Of a stretch of DNA of 64,000 nt, positions 21,101 through 36,100 are shown in pieces. This DNA is from Oryzomicrobium sp. (GTDB lineage: Bacteria; Pseudomonadota; Gammaproteobacteria; Burkholderiales; Rhodocyclaceae): the NCBI RefSeq assembly GCF_021287045.1, contig NZ_JAJTBG010000003.1, forward strand, positions 186,001 to 250,000, read 5' to 3'. Both the position numbers and the translations under genes were made by a program. Positions within the stretch are counted from its first letter, which is position 1. Each line of letters starts with the position of its first letter. The notes beneath the pieces are model-generated. The model was not told the DNA's origin, did not search any database, and saw only the letters and a list, made by a program, of their open reading frames with translations.

Positions 21101-24100
21101 CTTCGCCTACATCGCCCTGCAATACACCGCCGCCACCAACGGGGTGCTGCTCAACTCGTTCATCCCCATCGCCACCATCGCCCTGTCCTGGGCCTTCCTC
21201 GGCAAGCGGCTGCGGCCCATCGAGGGGCTGGGCGTGGCCCTGTCCTTCGTCGGCGCGGCCACCATCATCTGCCGCGGCGACCTGGATGTGCTGGCGGGGC
21301 TGACCCTCAACCGGGGCGACCTGTGGATGCTCGCCGCCGTGCTGGTCTGGGCGGTGTACACGGTGGGGCTGCAATGGCGCCCGGCCGGAGTCGATCCCAT
21401 GCTCATGCTGGCGGCCATGACCGTGGTCGGCGTGCTGGCACTGGCCCCGGCCTACGCCTGGGAGATGGTGGCGGAAGGGCGCCATATCAACGTCCATGCC
21501 GGCTCATTGGCGGGCATCGCCTACGTGGCGGTGTTCCCCGGCTTTCTCGGCTACGTCTTCTACAATCGGGGAGTGGCCGAGGTGGGCGCCAACAAGGCCA
21601 GCCTGTTCATTCACCTGATGCCGGTGTTCGGCACCCTGCTCTCGGCCCTGCTGCTCGGCGAGGTGCCCCACCTCTACCACTATGCCGGCATCGCCCTGAT
21701 CTTCGCCGGCATCTACCTGACCACCGTCCTGGGGCCGCGGCTGAAGTGAACCGGAAGCCCGCACCATGATCCGCCGCCTGCTCGCCGCCCTGGGGCTGAC
21801 CCGTTCAGCCCCGCCGCCGGCCATCCCCGAGGCCCTGTGGCGCGACACCGTCGCCGCTCTGCCCTTTCTCGCCGCCCTCAACCGGGAGGAACTGGGCAAC
21901 CTGAAGCAGCTGGCCGAGGCGTTCCTGGCCGACAAGTCGTTCACCGGCGCCGGCGGTCTGGAGTTGACCGACGCCATCTGCGTCTCGGTGGCGGCCCAGG
22001 GCTGCCTGCCCGTGCTCAACCTGGGGCTGCACTGGTACAAGGACTGGAGCGGCGTGGTGATCTATCCGGACGAATTCGTCATCCCGCGCCAGATCGCCGA
22101 CGAGACCGGGGTGGTGCACGAGTACGACGAGGTGGCCTCCGGCGAGGCCTGGTCCGGCGGGCCCCTGATCCTGTCCTGGCGCGACGTGCAGATGGCCGGC
22201 GACGGCTACAACGTGGTCATCCACGAATTCGCCCACAAGCTCGACATGCGCGAGGGCGAGCCCGACGGGGTGCCGCCCCTGCACCCGGGCATGGACCGGG
22301 AACGCTGGATCGAGGTGCTGGACACGGCCTACGAGAATTTCTGGAACCGGGTCAATGCCGGCGAGGAAACCTGGATCGACCCCTACGGGGCCGAGCATCC
22401 CGGCGAATTCTTCGCCGTGGTGTCGGAAACCTTCTTCGAGTGGCCCGACGTGGTCCGGGACGAGTACCCGGCCCTCTACGACCAACTGGCCCGCTTCTAC
22501 CGCCAGGACCCGGCCGCCCGCCAGCCCTACCCGGAATCGGTGCTCGCCGCCGACCGGCCGGCGGCCTGCGCCCCGGCGGTGCCCCCGGCCTTCCGCGGCA
22601 GCTGAAGCGTCCGGCCATGGCCCGGCTGCTGATCGTCTACCACACCCAGTCCGGCCGCACCGAGGAACTGGCCCAGGCCGCCCTGGCCGGCGCCCGGGAG
22701 GCGGCGCCGACGGTGGATACCCGGCTGCAACGGGCCGCCGACACCGGCGCCGACGACCTGCGCAATGCCGACGGCTACCTGATCTGCACTCCGGAGAACT
22801 TCGGCTACATGGCCGGCCAGATCAAGGATCTGTTCGACCGCACCTTCTACCCCCTGGAGAACCAGACCACCGGCCGCCCCTACGCAGTGCTGGTGGCCTG
22901 CGGCAACGACGGCCGGGGGGCCCTGCGCGAAGTCGGGCGGATCGCCACCGGCTACGGCTGGAAGCCGGTCCATCCCGGCCACATCGCCCGCCAGCCCACC
23001 ACCCCGGCCGACCTGGACGCCTGCCGGGAAATCGGCGGCCTGCTGGCCGCCGGGCTGGAGATGGGGCTGTTCTGACCCGGGATCGGGCTCAACGCCATCG
23101 AGGCCATCCAGGCCGCTTCCCCAAACCCCACGCCCATGGCCGACCTCCACGGCATCACCCTGGAAAGCGGCGCCAATACTCGATGTAGAAACACGATGGC
23201 TGAAGATCGGCCATGGGCGCGGGGTTTCGCGGGGCGCTAATTTCCCCGCATGTTCTCTCCCGGCCGCCCCCCCGGCTTACAGCTGGTACGACTCCCCCAC
23301 CCCGGCCATGGCCATTTCCACGGCCTTGCGGGTCAGTTGCGGGGCGAAATACTCGATGAAGTCGTATTCGAAGCGGCGCAGGTAGGTGCCGCGCTTCAGG
23401 CCGATGCGGGTGGTGTTGCGCTCGAACAGGTGGCTGGCGTCGAGCGCTTTGAGACCTGTATCCCGCTCGGCGTCGAAGGCCATGGCGGCGATCACCCCCA
23501 GCCCCAGCCCCAGGCCGACGTAGGTCTTGATCACGTCGGCGTCGATGGCCGCCAGCACCACGTTGGGGGTGATGCCGGCCCGCTCGAAGGCCCGGTTGAT
23601 GCGGGAACGGCCGGTGAAGGCCGGGTCGTAGGTGATCAGGGGGTAGCGGGCCAGGGCTTGCAGGGTCAGGGACGGCTCGGCCAGCAGGGGATGCCCTTCC
23701 GGGGCGATCACCACGTGGGACCACTGGTAGCAGGGCAGCATCACCAGTTGGGGATACTGGTCCATGGCCTCGGTGGCGATGCCGATGTCGGCCTCGCCGC
23801 TGCTCACCCATTCGGCGATCTGGGTCGGGCTGCCCTGGTGCAGGGACAAGCGCACGTTGGGGTATTTGTCCACGAAGCGCTTGACCACCGCCGGCAGGGC
23901 GTAGCGGGCCTGGGTGTGGGTGGCGGCGATGGTCAGGCTGCCGGAGTCGCCCCCGGCGTACTCGGCGCCGACCCGTTTCAGATTGTCCGCCTCTTTAAGT
24001 ATGCGGCTGGAGATTTCCAGCACCGCCTTGCCCGGCTCGGTGACGCCCACCAGGCGCTTGCCGCTGCGTTCGAAGACGACGATGCCCAACTCGTCCTCCA

Positions 24101-27100
24101 GCAGCTTGATCTGCTTGGAGACACCGGGCTGGGAGGTGTACAGGGCTTCCGCCGCTTCGGAAACGTTCAGCCCGCGCCGGGCCACTTCCACCAGATAGCG
24201 CAATTGCTGCAACTTCACGGCGACTCCTTTAAATAACAAAACGCTATAACAATCTAACCGGATATTCTTTTTGAATCAATAACCGGGTCTTACCATAGCG
24301 CCACTCCCAACTAGCAGGCCTGCACGGAACCTCCATGTACCGCTACGACGCATACGATCACGCCATCCTCCGCCAACGGGTCGCCCAGTACCGCGACCAG
24401 GTGCGGCGCTGGAAAAGCGGCGAACTGACCGACGACGAATTCCGCCCCCTGCGCTTGCAGAACGGCCTGTACATCCAGCGCCACGCGCCGATGTTCCGCA
24501 TCGCCGTGCCCTACGGCCTGCTGTCGTCCACCCAGTTGCGCAAGCTGGCCGAGGTGGCCCGGGACTACGACCGGGGCTACGGCCACTTCACCACCCGGCA
24601 CAACCTGCAACTCAACTGGCCCAAGGTGGAAGACACCCCGGACATCCTGGAAAAGCTGGCGGACGTGGAAATGCACGCCATCCAGACCTCGGGCAACTGC
24701 GTGCGCAACGTCACCACCAGCCATTTCGCCGGCATCGACCCGGACGAGATCGCCGACCCGCGCCCCTATGCCGAGCTGCTGCGCGAGTGGAGCACCTTCC
24801 AGCCCGAATTCGCCTTCCTGCCGCGCAAGTTCAAGATCGCCGTGAGCGGCTCCACCCGGGACCGGGCGGTGACCCTGGCCCACGACATCGGCCTCAACAT
24901 CAAGAAGAACGCCGCCGGCGAGATCGGCTTCGAGGTGCTGGTGGGCGGCGGCCTGGGCCGCACCCCGATCCTGGCCAAGGTGATCGAGGAATTCCTGCCC
25001 TGGCAGCACCTGCTCACCTTCGTCGAGGCCATCCTGCGCGTCTACAACTCCTACGGCCGCCGCGACAACCCCTACAAGGCCCGCATCAAGATCCTGGTGC
25101 ACGCCCTGGGCGCCGAGCAGTTCCGCAAGGAAGTGCTGGAAGAATGGGCCAACCTCAAGGACGGCCCGAGCACGGTCGGCGCCGAGGAGCTGGAGCGCAT
25201 CGCCCGCCACTTCACCGCCCCGGACTACGCCGCCCTGCCGGCCAGCGACGCCCGGATCGAGGCCTTGAAAGCCTCCAACCCGGCCTTCGCCCGCTGGGTG
25301 GCGCGCAACGTGCATCCGCACAAGCAATCGGGTTATGCCGCCGTCACCATCTCCCTGAAGGACCCGCGCCAGCCGCCGGGGGACTGCACCTCGGAGCAGA
25401 TGGAGGCCGTGGCCGAATTGGCCGACCAGTTCAGCTTCGGCGAACTGCGCGTCTCCCACGAGCAGAACCTGGTGCTGCCCGACGTGCCCGTTTCCGCCCT
25501 GCCCGAAGTCTGGGAAGCGGCCAAGGCCAAGGGTCTATCCACCCCCACCGTGGGCCTGCTTACCGACCTGATCTGCTGCCCCGGGGGTGACTACTGCTCC
25601 CTGGCCAACGCCAAGTCGATCCCCATCGCCGCAGCCATCCAGGAGCGTTTTTCCAACCTGGACTACCTGTTCGACATCGGCGACCTGGACCTCAACATCT
25701 CCGGCTGCATGAACGCCTGCGGCCACCACCACGTGGGCCACATCGGCATCCTCGGCGTCGATAAGAACGGCGAGGAGTGGTACCAGGTCACCCTGGGCGG
25801 CCACACCGACGGCGTCAAGGGCCGGGAAACCGCCCTGGGCAAGGTGATCGGCCCCTCCTTCTCGGCCGCCGAAGTGCCCGAGGTGGTGGAAACCCTGGTG
25901 CGCACCTACGTGGCCCAGCGACACGACGACGAGCGCTTCCTCGACACCTTCGAGCGCCTCGGCCTCGCCCCCTTCAAGGAAGCGGTCTATGCCGGCCGCC
26001 GCCCCGCCGCCCTCAACACCTCCGCCGCCCGGGAATCGACCCATGCCTGACCTGATCCGCCGCCCCCAGATCATTCGCTCCGCCCCGGCGCCGGCCATCG
26101 TCGCCGACGATTTCGCCCGGCTGGTGCTGACGGTCTCCGCCGACGCCCCGGAAACCAGCGAGAGCGCCGCCACCGTCGTCCTGCCCTCCGTCGCCGATGC
26201 GCCCAACCTGATCGTCCCCCTGGCCGTGTGGCAGGCCCGCCGCGACGAGCTGCTGGCCCGCAATGCCGAAGGCGGCAAGCTCGGTGTGAGCCTGGCCCCG
26301 GGCGAGGAGGCCGAAGCCCTGGCCGGCGACTTCGCCCACCTGGCCCTGATCGCCGTGGAATTCCCCAAGTTCGTCGATGGCCGCGGCTACACCAGCGCCA
26401 CCCTGCTGCGCCGCCTCGGCTGGAGCGGCGAGATTCGCGCCGTGGGCGACGTGCTGCGCGACCAGTTCTTCCTGATGCGCCGCTGCGGCATCGACGCCTT
26501 CGCCCTCAAGGAAGGCAAGGATCTGAACGACGCCCTGAAGGCCTTCGACGACTTCAGCTTCACCTACGCCGGGGCGGTGGACGACCCCCGCCCCCTGTTC
26601 CGCCGGGTGCATCGCGGCGATGCCAGCCTCGACACCGGCAAGTCTTCCTGAGCGCTACGCCATGGCCAACTTCAACCCCGCCGTCCTCAAGGGCGACAAT
26701 CCCCAGGCGCTGCAAAGCGCCCTGGCCAAGGCCGAAGCGGTGCGCGCCGTACTCGCCGGCATCGCCGCCAAGCATGGCGCCGGCGCCGCCCTGGCCTCCA
26801 GCCTGTCCGCCGAGGACATGGTGCTCACCGACCTGATCGCCAAGGACAGACTGCCCATCGGCATCTTCACCCTGGACACCGGCCGCCTGCCGGCGGAAAC
26901 CTACGACCTGCTGGCCGAGACCGCCAAGCGCTACCCGGACACCCCGGTGAGCGTGATCTTTCCCGAGGCGGCGGACGTGCAGACCTTCGTCGTGCGCTTC
27001 GGCATCAACGGCTTCTACGATTCGGTGGAAGCGCGCAAGGCCTGTTGCGGCGCGCGCAAGGTGGCGCCGCTCAACCAGGCCCTGACCGGCAAGGCGGCCT

Positions 27101-30100
27101 GGATCACCGGCATGCGCGCCGCCCAGTCCGCCACCCGGGCCGAGCTGCCGGTGGAAGACTTCGACAGCGACCGGGGCATCCCCAAGTACAACCCGCTTTC
27201 CGACTGGAGCGAGGCCGAGGTGTGGGCCTATCTGCGCCACTTCCAGGTGCCCTACAACGCCCTCCACGACCGCTTCTACCCGAGCATCGGCTGCGCTCCC
27301 TGCACCCGCAGCATCACCCCGGGCGAGGACGTGCGCGCCGGCCGCTGGTGGTGGGAAAACCCCGAAAGCAAGGAGTGCGGGCTCCACGTCAAGCAGGCCT
27401 GATTGAGGCCTGATTGCCATCTGGCCGACCGCTCCCCACGAACCGATTTCATTATTGCGATGAGTGCACCCATGACCACCCGCGTCACCCTCTCCCACCT
27501 GGACTGGCTCGAAGCCGAAGCCATCCACATCCTGCGGGAAGTGGCCGGCCAGTGCGAGAACCCGGCCCTCCTGTTCTCCGGGGGCAAGGACTCGATCTGC
27601 CTGCTGCGCCTGGCGGAAAAGGCTTTCCGCCCCGGCAAGTTCCCCTTCCCCCTGCTGCACATCGACACCGCCCACAACTACCCGGAAGTGATCGCCTTCC
27701 GCGACCGCCGTGCCGCCGAGCTGGGCGAGCGGCTGATCGTGCGCAGCCTGGAGGATTCCATCGCCCGGGGCACCATCGTGCTCAAGTCGCCCCTGGAATC
27801 GCGCAACCGCTTCCAGTCCGTGACCCTGCTCGAAGCCGTCGAGGAATTCGGTTTCGACTGCCTGATCGGCGGCGCCCGCCGCGACGAGGAAAAGGCCCGG
27901 GCCAAGGAGCGGGTGTTCAGCTTCCGCGACGAGTTCGGCCAGTGGGACCCGAAGAACCAGCGCCCCGAGCTGTGGAACCTCTACAACGCCCGGGTGCGCA
28001 AGGGCGAGCACATGCGCGCCTTCCCCATCTCCAACTGGACCGAGCTGGACGTGTGGCAGTACATCGCCCGGGAAGGTCTGGAGCTGCCCTCGATCTACTT
28101 CACCCACAAGCGCCAGATCGTGCGCAAGAACGGCCTGCTGGCCCCGGTCACCGACCTGACCCCGGCCAAGGACGGCGACGTGGTGGAGGAAATCGACGTG
28201 CGCTTCCGCACCGTGGGCGACATCCCCTGCACCGCGCCGGTGGAATCCACCGCCGACACCATCGACGAGATCATCGCCGAGACCGCCAGCACCGCCGTCT
28301 CGGAACGGGGCGCCACCCGCCTGGACGACCAGACCAGCGAGGCCTCCATGGAACAACGCAAGAAGGAAGGGTATTTCTGATGGCTGCCCTGGAACGCATT
28401 CAAGACCACGGCCTGCTGCGCTTTCTCACCTGCGGCAGCGTGGACGACGGCAAGAGCACCCTGATCGGGCGTCTGCTGTTCGACACCCGGACGATCCTCA
28501 CCGACACCCTGGCCCAGATCGAGCGCACCTCCCAGCGCCGCGGCCTGTCCGCCGTCGATCTGTCCCTGCTCACCGACGGCCTCTCCGCCGAGCGCGAGCA
28601 GGGCATCACCATCGACGTAGCCTACCGCTACTTCTCCACCGGCACGCGCAAGTACATCATCGCCGACGCCCCGGGCCATGAGCAGTACACTCGCAACATG
28701 GTCACCGCCGCCTCCACCGCCGACCTGGCGATCCTGCTGGTGGATGCGCGCAAGGGCCTATCGGTGCAGACCCGCCGCCACGCCGCGGTGTGCCACCTGC
28801 TCGGCATCCGCCACCTGGTGGTGGCGGTGAACAAGATGGACCTGGTGGAGTACGACCAGGCTGTGTTCGAGCGCATCCGCGCCGATTTCCAGGACTTCGC
28901 CGCCGGCCTGGGCCTGTCCGACACCACCCACGACGTCACCTTCGTGCCCATGTCCGCCCTCAACGGCGACATGGTGGTGGACCGGGGCGAAGCCCTGGCC
29001 TGGTACGAGGGCCCGACCCTGCTGGAACTCCTGGAAACCGCCCCGGGCGCCCACGGCGACGCGGCGGCCAAGGCCGAGCAGTTCCGCTTCCCGATCCAGT
29101 GGGTGTGCCGCCCCCAGGCCTCCGACGACCCGGAGCTGCACGACTACCGCGGCTTCTGCGGCCGCATCGAGTCGGGCACCGTCCAGGTGGGCGACCGCAT
29201 CCTGGCCCTGCCGGCCTGGATCGAGACCAAGGTGAAGGCCATCCACATCGGCGGCCAGCCCCTGACCTCGGCGGTGGCCGACCAGTCGGTGACCCTGCTG
29301 CTCGAAGACGAGATCGACCTGTCCCGGGGCGACATGCTGGTCAAGGCCGGCAGCAACGGCAGCACCGCCAGCGCCGCCAACGGCGACGGGGCCGTGCCGG
29401 AAGTGACCAAGCAGCTCGACGCCATGGTCTGCTGGTTCGCCGAGACGCCGCTCGACCGCAGCCGCAAGTACACCATCCGCCACACCACCCGCAGCACCCG
29501 GGCGGCGGTGGGCGAGATCGCCTACAAGCTGGACGTGAACACCCTGGAACAGCAGGGCGCCGAAAAGCTGGCCATGAACGACATCGCCCGGGTCAGCTTC
29601 CGCCTCGCCCAGCCGGTGTTCTGCGATTCCTACGCGAAGAACCGGGCCACCGGGGCCTTCGTCATCATCGACGAGGCCACCTTCGACACCGTAGGCGCCG
29701 GCATGGTGGTCTGAGGCGCCCGCCCATCCGAAGCGCTATAATCGCCCCCTTGGCCCGGCCGCCCACCAGCGGCCGGGCCGCATTCTTTTCTGCCGCAGGC
29801 CCCTACCGCCGGCCCGGCCGGTAGTGGGAAGAAACACCGCCGTTGGCGACACCATCGAGCCAATCCAAGTATTCAAAGAACAGCAACGGGAATCATGGAG
29901 AACCTCCAGACCGCGCCCATGATCGCGCTCAACGCGATCGCCAAGCGCTACCCCGGGCCCAGCCGCGACAGCGCCGCGGTGGAAGCCCTGAGCAACATCG
30001 ACCTGACCATCGCCGAAGGCGAAATCTTCGGCATCATCGGCAAGAGCGGCGCCGGCAAATCGACCCTGATCCGCTGCATCAACCTGCTCGAACGCCCCAG

Positions 30101-33100
30101 CGCCGGCCAGGTGATCGTCGCCGGCCGCGACCTGACCGCGTTGTCCGACGCCGAGCTGCGTGCCGCCCGGCGCGAGATCGGCATGATCTTCCAGCACTTC
30201 AACCTGCTGGCCAATCGCACCGTCTTCGCCAACGTCGCCCTGCCCCTGGAGCTGGCCGGCATCCCCCGGGCCGAGATCGCCGCCCGGGTGGACCCGCTGC
30301 TCGAACTGGTGGGCCTGGCCGCCCAGCGCGACCGCTACCCGAGCCAGTTGTCCGGCGGCCAGAAGCAGCGCGTCGGCATCGCCCGGGCCCTGGCCTCCCG
30401 GCCCAAGGTGCTGCTCTGCGACGAAGCCACGTCGGCCCTGGACCCGGAAACGACCCGCTCGATCCTGGCCCTGCTGCGCGACATCAACCAGCGCCTCAAG
30501 CTGACCATCGTGGTGATCACCCACGAGATGCAGGTGATCAAGGACCTGTGCGACCGGGTGGCAGTGCTCGACCACGGCCGCATCGTCGAATCGGGCCGGG
30601 TGTTCGAGGTGTTCACCGCCCCCACCCAGCCCATGACCAAGACCCTGATCGCCGACGTGATCGGCCACGAACTGCCCGAGGGCCTGCTCGAACGGCTGGC
30701 CCAGCCGCACCTGCAAAAGGGCGGCCAGGTGGTGCGGCTGTTCTTCACCGGCGCCTCGGCCGACGCGCCCCTGATGTCGGCCCTGACCCGCCAGTTCGGC
30801 CTGGATGTGAACATCCTGCACGGCCAGATCGACGAGATCCAGGGCGAGCCCTTCGGCTCCCTGCTGGTGCTGCTCGAAGGCGACGTCGCCAACCGCCAGG
30901 GCGCCCTGACCTGGCTCGATCAACAAGGCATCCGCACGGAGGTGGTCAATGTCGCCTGAACTGCTTTCCCTGCTCTGGGACTCATTCATCGAAACCCTGG
31001 TGATGGTCGGCCTGTCCGGCGGCATCGCCACCCTGATCGGCATCCCCCTCGGGCTGCTGCTCGCCGTCACCGCCCCGGGCCACATCCTGGCCCGGCCGGC
31101 CTTCAACAAGATTCTGGGCCTGGTGGTGAACGCGGTGCGCTCCACCCCCTTCATCATCCTGATGGTGGCGATCATCCCCTTCACCCGCCTGATCACCGGC
31201 ACCTCCATCGGCACCGCCGCCGCCGTGGTGCCCCTGGCCATCGCCGCCATCCCCTTCGTCGGCCGCCTGGTGGAAGGCGCCCTGCGCGAGGTGGACGGGG
31301 GCCTGATCGAGGCCGCCCAGGCCATGGGGGCCACGCCGATGCAGATCATCACCAAGGTGCTGGTGCCCGAATCCCTGCCTGGCATCCTCAACGGCCTGAC
31401 CATCATGCTGGTCAGCCTGATCGGCTTTTCCGCCATGGCCGGCGCCGTCGGCGGCGGCGGCCTGGGCGACCTGGGCATCCGCTACGGCTACCAGCGCTTC
31501 ATGCCCGAGGTGATGGGCATGGTGGTGCTGGTGCTGATCGTCTTCGTCCAGCTGGTCCAGTCCTGTGGCGACTGGCTGTCGCGGCGCCTGAACCATCGCT
31601 GATCACCGCTAATCAGCGCTGACGCCGGATCGCCCTTTTCCCTTGTTTCCGACCCTTAGCCAACAGGAGTCCCCATGAAAATCGCCAAAACCCTCGCCGC
31701 CCTGCTGGTCGGCGCTACCGCTCTAGCCAGCCTGACCAGCCTGGCCGCCCACGCCGACGACAAGGTGTACAAGATCGGCGTCACCGCCGGACCCCACGCC
31801 CAGGTGATGGAACAGGTCAAGAAGCTAGCCGAGAAGGAAGGCCTGAAGATCCAGGTGGTGGAATTCTCCGACTACGTGCAGCCCAACGCCGCCCTGGCCG
31901 CCGGCGACCTGGACGCCAACAGCTACCAGCACCAGCCCTACCTGGACGACCAGGTGAAGTCCCGGGGCTACAAGCTGGTGTCGGTGGCCACCACGGTCAA
32001 CTTCCCCATGGGCCTCTACTCCAAGAAGGTGAAGAGCGTGGCCGAGCTGGCCAACGGCGCCACCATCGGCGTGCCCAACGACCCGACCAACGGCGGCCGC
32101 GGCCTGCTGCTGCTGGAAAAGCAGGGCCTGATCAAGATCAAGCCGGGCGTGGGCCTCAAGGCCACGCCCCTGGACATCGCCGAGAACCCCAAGAAGTTGA
32201 AGTTCAAGGAACTCGACGCCGCCCAGCTGCCGCGCACCCTGGGCGACCTGGACGCCGCCACCATCAACACCAACTACGCCCTGCCGGCCGGCCTCAACCC
32301 GACCAAGGACGCCATCGCCATGGAAGCGGCCAAGGGCCCCTACGCCAACGTGATCGTGGTGCAGGAGAAGAACAAGGACGCGGCCTGGGTGCACAAGCTG
32401 ATCAAGGTCTATCACAGCGCCGAGATCAAGAAGTTCATCGACACCGAGTTCAAGGGTTCCGTGCTGACCACCTGGTAAGCGCATCCCCAGGGGTTCTGCC
32501 CCATTGAAACGGCGACGCCCGGCTTGATGCCGGGCGTTTTGCTTTGTGGCAAGGCTGGGGAATGACGGCCGTGCGGCCTGACCTACTTGCCGCCGGCCGG
32601 CGCCGCCCGGTCGCCGCTGCCGGCGACGAAGGGATAGCGGGCGAAGATGGCGGCCACCGCCTTGTCCAGGGAGGATTGGGACACCGCAGCGGCCATGTCG
32701 TCCACCGTGCCGACGCCGACGCCTTCCCACACCAGCTGGCGCCGCCGGGCGTCCACCAGGTCCACGTTGAGGGTACCCTGGGTGTACTGGATCACCTCCT
32801 GACCCCAGCCGTAGCCCGGCCAGGAGCCGTAGTAACCGCCCCGGTAGCCGTAATAGCCCATGGGCGCCGGGGTCGGCACCACGTCATACTTTTCCTCCAG
32901 CTTGGCGTTGAAGTTCACCAGCAGGTCGGGGGAGGCTTCCCGGTACACGTAACCGCGACGCTCCAGTTCGGCCCGGGCGGCGCGGCGCAGCCGGTCGGTC
33001 AGCAGGGTGCTGTAGCCGGAACGGTCGGTTCCCGCCGGCGAGAAGAAGGCGAAGGTGTGGTAGCGGGCGAAATCCGTCTGGGGATCGTAGTCGCTGCGCA

Positions 33101-36100
33101 CGTTGGGGCCGCTGGCGCAGGCCGCCAGCAGCAGGGGTGCGGCCAGCAGGGCGAGCCGCCCCAGAATCCGGCGCAGGCCGGCGGGTTGGACGAACAGGGT
33201 GACGAGGCGGGACATGGCGACCTCCTGAGCATGGATGGGCAATCTTCCGCTATCTTCCGGCGATGCGCCGGCTTTCCAAGAATAAGACGCCGGCTCCGCC
33301 CCCGCCGTTCCAGCGCGATCGCCGCCGACCTCCACGGCGCCGCCGAGCTACCCCGCCCGGATGCTATCCGGGCGACACGGTCAGTGCTTGGTACCGAACA
33401 GCTTGTCGCCGGCGTCCCCCAGGCCGGGGATGATGTAGCCGTCGGCGTTGAGGTGGCTGTCCAGGGAAGCGGCGTGGATCGACACGTCCGGGTGGGCCTC
33501 GCTTACCGCCTTCACCCCTTCCGGCGCCGCCACCAGCACCAGGGCCTGGATCTGGCGACAGCCCTTGCGCTTGAGCATGTCGATGGTGGCGTTGAGGGAG
33601 CCGCCGGTGGCCAGCATCGGGTCGATGATCAGGGCCATGCGCTCTTCCAGGTTGCCCACCAGCTTTTCGAAATAGGGCTCGGGCATCAGTGTTGTCTCGT
33701 TGCGGGCGATGCCCACCACGCTCACCCGGGCACTGGGCATCAGGTCGAGCACCCCGTCGAGCATGCCCAGGCCGGCGCGCAGGATTGGCACCACGGTGAC
33801 CTTCTTGCCCTTCAGCTGCTGCACCTCCACCGGGCCGCACCAGCCGTCCACCGTCACCGTCTCCACGGGAAAGTCGCGGCACGCCTCGTAGGCCAGCAGC
33901 CGGGCCAATTCCGCCGTCAGCTCGCGGAATTTCTTGGTGCTCATGTCCGCGGCCCGCAGCAAACCGATCTTGTGCTGGACGAGGGGGTGGTCGACGACGG
34001 TGAAGGGCATGGCGGTCTCGGCGGCAAGGAAATTGAACGGCGCGATTATCGCCCGGCGCGGCGGCGGCCGAAATAGCGGCGTACCGCCCGATGCCGCCCT
34101 CCGATCCGCCAGCCCTTGCGAACCCCGCGCCCAGCGCGCCTTTCCGGCCTGCCAGCGCCGGATGCCGCGCCCCTTGTGGTTTTCCACAACGCATGCCCGG
34201 AGAACGAGTACTGGCGCGGGGTTTCAATCCCCCTCGGGGCCGCGCCCTCTCCCCGCCCCGTTCCGGCCGGGCTGCGCGGCGGGGATAATGCCGGCTTTTG
34301 CGCCCCCGGCGCCCGACCGCCATGCCCTCCCCCGCCTCCGTCCGCCATCCCCTCGCCCTGGGCGTGCTGTGCGCCCTGGGGGCCGGCCTGCTCTGGGGGC
34401 TGGTCTTCGTCGCCCCGCTGATCTTCGCCGACGTGGCCCCCGCCTCCCTGGCCCTGGGCCGCTACCTGGCCTTCGGCCTGGTGGCCCTGCTCCTGGCCGG
34501 CGCCGACCGTCCCCGTCTGGCGGCCCTGACCCGGGCCGACTGGAAGCGGGCCGTCGCCCTCACCCTGGTGGGCAACTTCATCTACTACGGCTGCCTGGCC
34601 GCCGCCCTGCAACAGGCCGGCGGCCCCCTGCCCACCCTGCTGATCGGCACCCTGCCGGTGGTCATCGCTGTATGCGCCAACCTGACCTCGCCGGACCTGC
34701 CCTGGCGGCGCCTGGTGCCGCCGCTGCTGGCCATTGCCACCGGATTGGCCCTGGTCCACGCCCAGGAGGCGGGCGCGGCTCCGGGGGACGGCTTTGCCGC
34801 CGGCCTTGCCCTGGCCGTGGGGGCGGTGGCCTGCTGGACCTGGTATCCCCTGGCCAACGCCGACTGGCTGCGCCGCCATCCGCGCCTGTCGCCCACCACC
34901 TGGTCCACCGCCCAGGGGCTGGCGACCCTGCCCCTGGCGGTGGCCGGCTTCGCCGTGCTGCTGGCCGTCCAGCCCGCCGGGTGGATCTTCGGCGCCGACC
35001 CGGCGGCCTACGTCGCCGGCATGGCGGTGCTGGGACTGGGCGCCTCCTGGGCCGGCACCCTGCTGTGGAACCGGGCCAGCCAGCTATTGCCGCCCGCCCT
35101 CACCGGCCAGCTGATCGTCTTCGAGACCCTGGCGGCCCTGGCCTATCTGTACCTGTACGCCGGGCGCGGTCCGACGTTTTTCGAGAAAGCTGGCATAACC
35201 TTGCTGCTTTGCGGCGTATTGCTCGGCGTGCGCGCCGTCCGCTCGGCGCAGCGCCATTAATGACGCCGAGGTGCCTATCGTGTACCCCTTCGCGCGGCGC
35301 ACAAATTTCGTTTGCATAATCTTAAATTGCACCGGAATATTTCCCTTTCCTATAACGCAACCAGGCCTTTTTCAGGCCAATTTTGCAAAGGGGAAAAACC
35401 ATGACGTCGCCGCACTCTCGTCCACCGCTCGCTCCCGAAGCCAGCTCCTGCCTCGAATGCCTGAGACTGCATCTCACCAGCAAACGCCCGGCGAGCACAG
35501 CGGCCCCTCCCTTCGACGATTGCCCCGGCGACTACCGCTGCCCGCTGCGTGAAGTGCGGGCCATCGGCCGCATCACCGACCGGGTCTACAAGGCCACCTG
35601 GGTGGCCCTGGTGGGCTTGGTGGGCATCATGATCACGGCCGTCCTGACCAACGTCTGATCCCGGCAGGGGCTCTCCGGAGCCCCTTTTTTTTGGCCCAAT
35701 CGCTTATTACGATAATTAATAAAATTACAGGATTTTATTCTTTTTCAGCAGAAAGCCCCGTCGATACAGTACGCCCATCCCCTTTCGATCATCCGACACC
35801 ACGAGGATCACCATGGCGTACTCCAAACCCCTGCCCCGCCTGCTCGGCACCCTGGCCCTGGCCTTCTCCACCGCCTTCGGCGCGGCCCACGCGGCCGACA
35901 TTAACCTGCTCAACGTTTCCTACGACCCGACCCGGGAGCTGTACCAGGACTACAACGGCGCCTTCGCCAAGTACTGGAAGGCCAAGAGCGGCGACAACGT
36001 GACCATCCGCCAGTCCCACGGCGGCTCCGGCAAGCAGGGCCGCTCGGTGATCGACGGCCTGGAAGCCGACGTGGTCACCCTGGCCCTGGCCTACGACATC